Assembly (NCBI GenBank): GCA_002964805.2
Contig: PUDQ02000121.1
Coordinates: forward strand, 30,212-94,211
DNA from: Trametes villosa
Taxonomy: Eukaryota; Basidiomycota; Agaricomycetes; Polyporales; Polyporaceae
Length of the DNA: 64,000 bases
Direction: 5' to 3'
The position numbers and the translations under genes were made by a program. The notes under the pieces are model-generated. The model made no database searches, had not been told where the DNA came from, and was given only the letters and a program-made list of their open reading frames with translations. Positions 45,916-55,569 of the stretch are shown here, in pieces. Position 1 is the first letter of the stretch, and each line of letters begins with the position of its first letter.

Positions 45916-47803
45916 CTGTGGCTGAGCCCTCCCCGAGGAGATCCCCTCATAGCTCCATCATGGGAGCTCGTATGCCTTAGCCTTTTGGTACATACGTAGC
46001 CCTAATGGATGTCTACTGTAGTCCGCGTTCAGCACGCTTATCGGGTACGAAACGGGCCGGGGATCGTGTTACTCACCTAGAGACATCTGCAGCCACTGAT
46101 AAGGCCGGCACACAAGATCCAGGGATCATGGTACTGATCGCATTCCACTGAACGATTGTGCCACATGATATGAGAAATAGAAGGCTTGAACGAAGCGAAA
46201 CGGGCAAGAATTGGGTGAGCAGTAGGGGAGGGAAAGGGAGGAGGGGGTGGGGAGAGGCATGTCGCATCAGCGAGAGTTCCAGCGGTCGGATCGCGACGGA
46301 AAGCATACCGACGGAAAGCTGCGTTCAGCAGCTTTCCGGGGATATGTGTTTCGTCGCGGCGCGCGCCCGCGTCCCTGAGATATCAAGCAAACCGTCGTCC
46401 TGGGGACAGGCCCCAAGACGAGGCTATCTGGCGCTTTCTGGATGCCTTCCTCGGGCTGGTAAGTCGGATGAGCGGGTGCCCATCGTGTTTTGAGAGCCTG
46501 TACACAGTTTCAGCTGGATCTATGGCGAAATGAGCAATCTGCAGCCCAGGAGGTGATTCTCTGCTCCTGCCCTGGATGGGCGGAGCGCAGAATCCCAACC
46601 ACTGGGCCGATTTGCGCGCGCCTGGGCTCTCCAGAAAGACCTGTTCCGCAGCTTTCTGGGAAGTCCAAGTGCGCCCCGGGGCGACGCGAAACGGGCGAGA
46701 TATCGCCCAGATCGCGTCGCCTGATTGGGCCTACTTGTACACTGTATAGCGGCATCAGTACGCACCGTATGAATTCGCGCTATTGGGGCTTATTGAAGCC
46801 CTTTGTAATGTGAACAAATAGAGCCACTTGCGAGGCAAATCGGCCGCGAAACGAGCGAGATACAGAGGGAGAGAGCTGCCCAAGAGAGGAGGGAAGAGGA
46901 GAACCTGCCTAATCGGGGTGGTTCTCAGCCGAGAGCTGAGGCGCCAGGATTCCCACGCCTGGTGGATGGCCGAGAGCCCGGGAGAGATGAGATTAGCATG
47001 CTATCAACAAGAGATAAGAAAGCCGGGGCTGATAAGCAGCCACCCGCCGAAACCGGCCGTATTTGGCAGGTGCCCGGGGGCTACTAGCCCGGGGAGCGGC
47101 CGGAAAATGATACAATAGGAACCCTACGGACTTTAATGTAATGCGCTCTGGGCCAATTGACGGTCAATGATATAATATAACTACCACAGCTTGTGCGAAA
47201 GTCGCAGCGTCTTCGGTAGTCAAGATCTCGTCATGAGGAGAGCTAGGTGGGGGGGCATTCTCGCAGGTCGCGAAGGAGGGTATCGTGGGCGTCACGCACT
47301 TACACGTCCGGTACGCTCTCGGATATGGCCATCACGACCTCGCTGCTGAGAGCTACTGCATCGAAAGGCGCGTGCGTATTCGAATCTGACAACGTCAAGG
47401 CTACGCCTATCCTCGCCGTTCCGATACCCCTACAACAATAGACCAAGCATGCGCGCGTTAGTATCGGGGCGTAGCCTATCGAATGATACGCACCAACGCT
47501 CCCCTGCGCTAGCGCTCCAGATCCCGCGCACTATGTCTCACAAATATCATCCGCGCTGCCCCGGAGACCGCTGGACGCGCGGTGGCGCGCTAATTAGTGA
47601 CATGTTCGAGGCGTGAGGGACCCCGGGCGTCGCAAACCAATCTAAGGTGGTAAATATTGAGGCAGCTCGCCCTACTGAAAGTAAAACAGTCAATCTTACA
47701 GCTTGTTCATGGATATTGTCCACAGCAAATCCTGCGGCTTTAGCGTCGCGCGGCTGGGCGTGGAAGGCAAGGCGGACGGCGAGAGAAGCGCGGGCCGCGC
47801 GAG

Positions 47804-47875
47804 CGTAGCGCACGCGGCCACGTGATCGTAGCGCACGCGGCCACGTGATCGTAGCGCACGCGGCCACGTGATCGC
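47804..47875. repeat. 23-bp tandem repeat, three CACGTG E-boxes
   Basis: Three near-identical 23-bp units (core GCGCACGCGGCCACGTGATC) place CACGTG at 47819, 47842 and 47865, exactly 23 bp apart. CACGTG is bound by fungal bHLH factors of the Cbf1/Pho4 type. The duplicate at 33.9 kb has one copy only, so the array grew after duplication. Confidence 0.85.
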
Positions 47876-49902
47876 GCTTCTCCCGCTTCCCGCGCGGGCG
47901 CGGCTGCGCATACGATCGATGGCGCCGTCGTCGTTGCTTGCCCTCTCCCCACACTCTCGCGTGCCATCGTCACTCATTCACTCTGTGCTAACTTCACGCT
48001 CTGATAATCCGCCTCAAGTACTGGTCGTCAACCGTCCCGCCGGGTCTCGCCTCTGCCCTTCTCGATGCAACTCGGACCAGTCTCCCCGCAGCCTTTCTGT
48101 ACCAGCTGGTGCGTGTACTTCATGAAGCATCTGCAGTGCACGAGGCGTTTATCTGACACCCAACATATCTCAGGATGGCTCGTACAATCCCTTGCGCAGT
48201 GTAGCCAGCGTAGGAGGAAGACGCCCCTCTCTGTAAGAGATGCAAGATCCCCATCACCGCCGGCGAGGGTCAGACCGGACGGCTCTTCATTGCGCTTCTC
48301 GCTGCAGACTCATCTTACAGATGCGAGTGCGGCGGACCCACCATCTTCGACTCCGAGCAGGAGAAGTGCGCCCCGGAGGTTACACAGAGAGCGTGAAGAG
48401 GGTCGTGGATGGCCCGGCCGGCATCCACGAATGACAGGGACGGGCTCGCGGCTGTACGCCGTCGGCACGTCTGCTCATTCCGCCTGCGTGAAAGGTGCGC
48501 CCGAGTCTCGCTATCCTCTCCACTGAGCGACTGACCATTTCGTGGTATGGCAGAGGTAACGTGTGTCCTCCTCAATGACGCCGGAACTGCAAACATATCC
48601 AGCCCGTGCAAGAGCTCTCGCCAGGGCATGGAGCCGACTACGCTAAGCGGCGTCTGCACGAGTTTACCCACTTTGAGGCGCTCGCCATTGCGCCCGAAAT
48701 CCTGACGTTCACGCGCGACACCGATCACAGGCTCACCCACTGCCTTGCGCAGGCTTCTCCGCGGAGAGCCTGTCGTGATACTTGAAGCAAGGCGCAGCGC
48801 GAGGGCATGCCGCCTCTGACGATGGCGGAAAACTACAAGCTTGACATCGCGCAGATGCGCCGGCCTGCTGGAAAATGGGAGCGAAGATAGTGTTTTAAGA
48901 CATTGACGAGTACGCCCCGCCCATCTATCCACCTCCCTTAATGTCGGTAACTATAGCTTTCTGGCTAAAGAATAAGACTGCACAGAGGAGTTCGGCTCCG
49001 AGCATGGTCAGTAAGTAGACGAAGGTACGTCCTCTCCTTCCCCGTCTCTTCACCCGATCCCGCTGAGGAGTACATAGTCAAGCGCGAAAGCCTGACCGAG
49101 AGCCACTGCCTCGCGCGCACGAGCTTGTCGAACTGTGCCTCGATGGTAGATACGCTGGCATCCTTCGCACATCGCGCCACGGTTTAAGAGCTGGCTGGCT
49201 GCTTCCAGACATATGCTGTACGTCAGCCTCGACGCTTCTCGGATTCACGTATGCGCAGCTAACGACCGGGCTGCTCGTACAGGCGAGGTCCAAGCCAAAA
49301 GCGCATGGGACAACGAAGTATACCCACGCCTAGTCCGACGGCACAACTCTCCATGAAACGAATTATACACGCACGTCGCGGAGGAGTGCCCCTGAAGCAG
49401 CGCAGGAGGTCGTGTAGAATGACGCCGAGGTGGACAGACACACATGTAGTCGTCCAGGACGTGATGGCGGAGAAAGGCAGACGGACTATCATAATCAGCC
49501 TGTGAGGATGCCCTTCCTAAGTGTCAGGCTGAAGAGGATATGAGGTGGTGCGCGCTACCATGGTCGCCGACCACCACGACTGTTTCGCGCAGGACTGTAG
49601 TGTAATATCTTGTGTATTGTGGCTGTATATACTTGCCCTGCATTGAGCTTTCACAATCCGACATCCAGGCGACGTCTGCGCGTGGGGGTCGCCCCAGAGT
49701 GACTGTGAGAAACGACGGGAGAACGATTGTCAAACGCGCGTGCTATGCAATGCAAGTTCGTGAGACATCGGCCGCCGCACCTGCCCCTATCCGGCACCTC
49801 AACCATCGCTATCAGTACGAAGAGCCGCCGTGGTGTCGAGAATCTCCGTATCCTCGGCTTCTACACGGTGGATAGTGCACGCGAGCCGACTCACGAACTC
49901 AG

Positions 49903-50136
49903 CTACCCAGGTGAACCATTGTGGAAGTGTGCGCTCCCGCGGTCAACGGGGACCGAAAAGACGAAGATGCCGCCGCGCGCGAGGATGGCGTCCACCGGGC
50001 TCACGGACAGCGGCTTGTGGGAAGTCGAACAAACTTTGCTGGAACGTCTAGTCGTATGGTCAAACTCTTGATCTACGGGCTGAGACAACAGAGAGCACGC
50101 ACGAATCGATGAATGCTGAGACGTAACTTCCTCCAT
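49903..50136 (-). pseudogene. Broken copy of the MEEATSQ frame
   Basis: Starts MEEVTSQHSSIRA and keeps LARGGIFVFSV at the place of the LERGDIILFSL segment of 31622-32005, then stops early and diverges. Confidence 0.5.
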
Positions 50137-51499
50137 CGAGCGGTGCGGCGATCTGGCATGCAACGCGGGCATCGACGTGAGAAGGCGTGCATATGTGTAA
50201 ACGTTCGCCGCTACCGGGCGTATGGCGCCCGCAACTGTTACTTGTCAGATCCCAGGCGTTTAGCTCGAGGTTCGAACTGATACCTGCCCCGCAAAGACCG
50301 ACCGCGATGCTTGGTGACGTGCCTGTGCGGTGCGGCACCTCGAGCGCCGTCGCGGGTCGAGTCGCAAGAACTCGAGTGCGCCTGACAAATTCACTTAATT
50401 TCGCAGACACCGTCAGGGATCGCGCTGAGACACCTACGTTGTAGCGCAGAATAAGTGGGCCTGTGACCGCCGTGAATTGCTCCAAGTCGTCTCCGCCATG
50501 GCGGTCGGCTGAAAGCTGAGCGCTGAACCCCTGGACCACGGCGTGCATTAGTGCTCCGATAGACGGCGTAGCTGAGGTGGTGATGCGCGGACATCTAGTC
50601 GACGAGGATATCCTACTTGAGGATGTGGGTATTGACTCAGTGTTCGGTGATCCTGCGACATACTAAGCTTTGCGTGTCTTGCTGTCCGCGGACTTGTCGC
50701 CTGACAGCCCTTGGCCAATGGAGTATTCCCTGTGGATGGATGCGGTCCCGTGAGAGCGCGTGGCAATCACCCGAACATGTGCATTACGCCGAGAGGTTCC
50801 CGTCGTGTCCGTGGACAGGTTTCCGTGCCGCCTGTTCGTGGACCCCAACTCTTGGTCGCTGAAGCACTGAGCCGATACCCGGAACGCGATTGAGCAACGT
50901 GACGCAATTCCACATAGCAGTAAGACCTTGCCATATCTTGCAGACGGATGGTGGTATGACGTCGCCGGGCGTGAAGTTGCGAGTTGTAGACGGTGGCCTT
51001 CACGACCAGCGAAATCCGAGCCCTTCCTATATCGTTGGAGCATGAGGTTAATTTCAGGTCTACATGTCTACTCTACGTACTAATTTTGATAGTGAAAGCT
51101 TGCCCCAACGGTTTGCGTTTAATTGTAGCGCGTGCTTTGTGAGGGGGTAGCTGTTGGAAAACAAACATCCGAAGTCGACGGCGTGTGAGCACATTTGGGA
51201 GTACATACTGGATGTTGCAATCTATACACCATGTCTGTGCCCTCTCAAGTACCTTCTATCAGGACAAAGGCCTCGGACGGGTAGGATCCGGGGGAGAATG
51301 GACCTCAGCGGCCTTGAACGTGACGGCGGTGCGTTCGAGAGAGGCGCGAGGTGGCAAGCGCCAGAGCGCTCAAGCGCTAATGATCTCGATCATGACGTAA
51401 CCGCTGCTAGGACAAGGCGCTCGACGACGCTCCCCTCCTCGTCTTAGCTGAGTCTGTCGTTCACAGCAAACTGCGCTTATCATAATATTTGCATTGCGG

Positions 51500-53880
51500 C
51501 TACTCTCAAGCTCACGTCTCATTGTACTTCATCTGCCCGCTACCTGCACTCTCCCTTTAACGCAATCGTATTTGGGGCTTGATACCGCTCGCGGCGGCAC
51601 CTGGAGACGTCCTGATGCATGGCAGTGCAGACCTCGAAATTCAAGGCTTGAATGGAGCAACTACGCTAGACGTTGGCCTCATATCTGCTTGCAGGTGAGA
51701 ATTACATAGCTTTTAACCTGCGCACCTACTATGTGCGCGAGAGGTGGTCGCCCTGGTCGGACCATGTGGCAGACGCTGCCCTGCGCTGTCGTTTGTGCTG
51801 CTCTCTGTCGCGTCTCGTCCTCCGCTCAGTAAAATGCAATGTCTCGGTTCGTTCACTTTTTCATGTGCTCGGGCTGCAGTATGCGTGTCGAAAGCTAACG
51901 TGGATCGTATATCTGCCCTAGGCCCGCTCTTCAAGGATCGCAGCCGGGTGTGCATACGATGTGGCGCTATGCCCTCAATCTCGAGCCCCGGCACTTTGAA
52001 TACTAGCGGGATCAAAGAGAACTCGAGCTACATATAGGCATAGACTCATGAGGGGGCCAACTCGACATTCGTAGCGTCTCATCGCCGACGCCTCCCCCAG
52101 ACAGCCCACCAAGGCTCGCAGGTATACCGGTAAGGCCGCGTCGCCCGAAGCGTGAAGAATCTCATTTCTCTCCGCAGATTGCCAGAAATGATCAACATGC
52201 AAGCGTTGCCGCCGTAGACCTGAGCGTTTGTCGCAGCGCAAAACAAGCGGAGGCCGCGGCGGCGCTCCCCCTCGACGAGCTATCACATGTACGTTTTAAT
52301 GCGCATCGGACAATTTCCTATGGATGACAATTCTTGCAGCATCGCCAGGAATAACCTCGGCCTATTGCTTGATGCGCATCCCGCACCTCACCACCTCCAA
52401 CACTACGCATATCTCCCTGGCCAGAGGATTATTCCTCCATATCCCCCGCGGCACCGTCCAGGGCGTCACCAGGCCTATTGGCGACACAGCGCACGCCGAT
52501 TGCTTGAATCACTCTGCAGGTACGTGATACTAGCTACTTGAACCCGTGTCCCATTTTCCGCGCGCTTGAAGGGGCGAGAATCCGCGATTCGATGATCAGC
52601 TACGGCGAGCGTAGTCTCGCCTAGCATGTTCACCGTCTCCGTAGTATGCTTCGGATCTCATTGGCGTATCGTCCGAAGAGCGGCCGGCCGTTGAACTCCC
52701 TCCGCATGATGAGTGCGTAGGCTCACTATCGACTACTCTCGGCTTCCCGCTTGCGCAGTCAGGAGGCAGAGACGGGGGACCTTAGCGGAGCCCTCACTCG
52801 CGCCCGTAGTAGTGCGAGGACACCGGCCGACGTAGATGGGACGGGCGGGACTGGCTTGCCCTACACGAGGACAAGCGAGCGTCGCGGGGCAGATGTCAGG
52901 GTTCAAGGGCGTACCTGCTACTTCGAGATGAGGTTGTCAGAAGGACCGGCTCTCGCTGCTGGGAAGGTTCGCGCCACGGCGAAAGCGAGGATGTGCACAC
53001 AGTGCTTCCTCCGGGGACTGCTTGGCGGTAGAGCATGCCCATCGTACATTTTTCTGTATCACAACCGAGTCCTGGTCAGTGGGAGACCGGTACAAAGCGC
53101 ATGCTGATCGACGAGACGCACCAGACGCCTCGAGTCTCGCGTCTCTACGACATGCGCCACAGCGGTGCCCCAGCCACACCTGCGCAATCTCACACGAGGA
53201 TCCAGCCCGAACTATGCTGCACCGGTACGTCACGCCCCGCCTGCGCCTTCTTCTTCCTTTCGTCCATTCTGTCCCGCTTCATGATGCTAGCGCGTCACAA
53301 TATATCTTGACATCTTTCAATCTTGTCGGCTGGCCCAGTCAGCGTCGATTCACACTCGCTGCTACACGAGCAGGTTATCGGTCATGCATCAAGGCCTGAG
53401 AACCGCGGCCTTTCGTGGATGCGGTGTGCTATAGCTGGAACCGCATGCCAGAGTCCTGCCCGGTTTGCGCCCACGCGTATGTGACAGAAGCTTAAGACCG
53501 CATTGCTTGCGGACGGGGAAGAATGGAAGAACTACGCGCTGCACCGGATCCACCCCGTGCGCTGGTGTCGACCACAACAGGACGCTGGAGCGGTGCTCGT
53601 CGCCGCTGTCAGGACTAAAGCTCCTCACTGGGGAAGATGGGTAACTTGTACGGTAGTGCGCTTCGTTTACTCACCCTTGCAGTTAGATGTTAGTGAGACT
53701 TAAGGGGACCTCCGGCTTGCACCACTTATGGGGAAACGATATCAGGGCGTCATGCATCATGGGCAGTGTACGTCTTCGCAAACAGCACAGGTGCGCTCCG
53801 GTCGACAGAACCCTATGTGCAGATATGAATAGAATCGGTCCTCGTGCACGCAGGCGCTATTGAGGCTGTGTGGGGTGGGG
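51500..53880. other. Region without supported genes
   Basis: A plus-strand frame at 52324-52507 (containing RGLFLHIPRGTVQG) ends at a donor-like GTACGT and may be an exon relic, but no partner was found. Part of 51.5-52.0 kb may extend arm 2 of the inverted duplication. Nothing else is recognised. Confidence 0.35.
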
Positions 53881-53894
53881 CTCACTTGCGATTG

Positions 53895-54215
53895 GGATAA
53901 AGACCTTGGACTGTGGTGTGCGTACGCTGCACACGCGTATCGGGCACGCCGTCAGCCCTTCCTCCCCTGTCTACATCCCTCCCCGCCTGGCTGACTACTT
54001 CTTCTGCATTGGCACCTGGCGAGGTGAGTACAATAACTGCTGTTCTGTAGCTCAGTCGAAGGGAGTTCGCTTACTATCCCTTTGCTCTGTTGGCAGCATG
54101 CCCCGCTTTTTGAACACCCGGACGGGCGAGTTCGAATGGCACAACGATCCGAAGAGGGTCCGGTACGCCATTCTGTCGCACGTCTGGAGGAAGCCCAAGA
54201 AGAAGGGGGCCCAGC
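53895..54215 (+). pseudogene. HET promoter, 5'-UTR intron and N-terminal fragment
   Basis: A fourth copy of the HET 5' end in forward orientation: GATAAA in place of TATA (53896-53901), CACGCGTATCGGGCACGC and GTCAGCCCTTCCTC (53931-53965), an exon ending GGCGAG, an intron 54024-54096 (GTGAGT..TTGGCAG), and ATG at 54098 opening MPRFLNTRTGEFEW..LSHVWRKPKK. After about 35 codons the sequence departs from the family and stops (TAG at 54218). Promoter and splice signals are better preserved than in the fragment at the window start. It could be transcribed into a short RNA but not a HET protein. Confidence 0.72.
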
Positions 54216-54230
54216 TATAGACTCAGTTGA

Positions 54231-54510
54231 CAGGATGCATCCTTCCGAGCAATGCTCGGAAACTAGATGCATCCTGAATGCATCCTGCATTCACGGGGTG
54301 GTAGGTTAGTTTGTAAGATGCATTCTAGGATACATCTTGCATTGGTACGTACATTGAATGGTGAAGATGCGTTCCAGAATACATCTTGCGTCCGGGCCTA
54401 CTCTTGGTATCTTGGTAAGCAAGCAAGATGCATCCTAGAATGCAAGATGCATTCGACAGCTCCTTCGCCGGACAAGCAGGCGTCAAAGATGCATCCTAAG
54501 ATGCGTTTCA
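54231..54510. repeat. GATGCAT palindrome array
   Basis: Four copies of an inverted-repeat unit of the form AAGATGCATTCTAGGATACATCTT start at 54315, 54364, 54425 and 54486, preceded by further GATGCATCC copies. A perfect hairpin TTCCGAGC-AAT-GCTCGGAA lies at 54243-54261. The spacing of 49, 61 and 61 bp suggests a tandem unit with a diverged spacer. Confidence 0.75.
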
Positions 54511-54534
54511 CCCGGCATCTCTCTCTTCGGCGCC

Positions 54535-54612
54535 AAAAGTGTCCCCGCGCGCAAGATTCGAACGAGCGACCTGCGGACAACATGTATTGGCCGTCCTACC
54601 GCTCCGCCACAA
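54535..54612 (-). tRNA. tRNA-like sequence, probably a pseudogene
   Basis: The minus strand has an A-box match (TGGCGGAGCGG) and a B-box match (GTTCGAATC) 35 bases apart, the arrangement of a tRNA internal promoter. T-arm pairing is poor, and the anticodon arm forms only with an oversized loop (GGACG..TGTCC), so identity cannot be assigned. It may be a decayed tRNA or a tRNA-derived repeat. Confidence 0.3.
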
Positions 54613-54699
54613 AGCCTTACATTCACCATCGTGTACGCTGGCCCCGACACATGCCGGCGGGATTCTTCTCGCAGGCTGCGGGCATAGCACCACGCGGGA

Positions 54700-55560
54700 G
54701 GCGGAGTACGGCAGGGGAGGGAGAGCGCGGTAGGTCGGCGCGGGGGTGTGTTGCATCCCCGGGGATGGCAGAGCGCAGGGCGGGGGCCCGGGCAGGAAGA
54801 GCACGGGCGATAGGGTGTGGAGCTTTGTCGAGGGACAGAGCGCAGTCGGGGAGGCGGACTGCAGCAGAGGGGCAGAGCGCCAGACGGTGGAGCATAGAGC
54901 GCCGGCAGTTGGAGGGCGGCGGAGCACGGTCGAGGGGCAGAGCACAGTGGGAGAAACAGAGCGGGACAGAGGCGGCCAGAGCGCCGGGCAGGGAGGCTGG
55001 GGGCGGCAGGGGCTGCAGAGCGCGGCAGAGCGCAGCAAGGGATTCGGAGGCGGCTGAGTGCAGGGCAGGGAGGATGAGCGCCGCGGCGGAGGCTGAGCGC
55101 CGCGGAGGACGCTGAGCACACTGGCAGCGGAGGCGGATGAGTGCGGCGGAAGCAGCCAGAGCGCCGGGCAGGGATGAGGCCTGAGGAGACAGAGCGCGTA
55201 AGGGGTGTCGTAGGATGCTGAGCGCGGGGAGGGGGAATATGAGCGCGGCGAAGGACACTGAGCGCAGCGGAGGCGGCCAGAGCGCCGGGCAGGGAGGAGA
55301 CAGAGCGCGGCAGGGGTGGCTGGGAGCGTCGGAGGACGCTGCAGAGCGCGGGGCGGCGAGGCAGCGCGCAGCGAGGAAGTCCGGCGCGGCGGAGGCAGCT
55401 AAGCGCGGCGGAGGCGGCCAGAGCGCGGCGGAGGCGGCCAGAGCGCCGGGGAGAGAGGCCGCAGAGCGCTGCAAGAGAGGCTAGGAGCGGCGGAGGACAC
55501 GGCGCGGCGGAGGCGGCTGAGCGCGTCGGAGGTGTGTGCAGCGTAACGCTCGGTAAGAGA
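54700..55560. repeat. GC-rich purine-biased minisatellite region
   Basis: Irregular tandem repeats built from GGCGGAGGCGGC, CAGAGCGC and GCCGGGCAGGGAGG; the last recurs near 54.98, 55.16, 55.28 and 55.44 kb. All long frames across it (for example a 283-residue frame on the minus strand) are by-products of stop-poor repeats. Confidence 0.8.
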
Positions 55561-55569
55561 CCGCGCTGG

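Larger units (their letters stand above)
44602..47203. mobile_element. Non-autonomous Mutator-like element with ~1 kb inverted repeats
   Basis: Two arms of roughly 1 kb (44611-45560 and 46195-47194) match in inverted orientation along their length: AGCTGTGGTAGTT at the tips, GGCCCAGAGCGCATTACATT, CGATTAGGCAGG, TCGCGTCGCCCCGGGGCGCA, TTGGGATTCTGCGCTCCGCC, and TCGTCCTGGGG near the inner ends. The element is flanked by a 9-bp direct repeat GCGAAAGTC (44602-44610 and 47195-47203). A 9-bp target duplication with long terminal inverted repeats is typical of MULE elements. The 0.6 kb centre has no transposase-sized frame, so it would need a transposase supplied in trans. The arms differ at many positions, so insertion is not recent. 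Confidence 0.75.
47600..51450 (-). repeat. Inverted duplication, arm 2
   Basis: Reverse-oriented partner of 30-34.1 kb, with the same markers in the same relative spacing. Frames are broken by indels, and I can support no intact gene. Differences include expansion of the E-box unit at 47.8 kb and loss of the second half of the MEEATSQ frame. Confidence 0.7.

Noticed and set aside
44602..47203. LTR retrotransposon interpretation of the paired repeats
   Set aside because: The arms are inverted, not direct, and there is no gag-pol frame, primer-binding site or 5-bp target duplication.
47804..47875. CRISPR-like direct repeats
   Set aside because: Units are contiguous without spacers, and the genome is eukaryotic; it is a simple tandem repeat.
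54623..55474. 283-codon minus-strand and 282-codon plus-strand frames
   Set aside because: Both cover the GC-rich minisatellite; composition is repeat-driven (Ala/Ser/Pro/Leu or Arg/Gly/Ala) and opposing frames are equally open.
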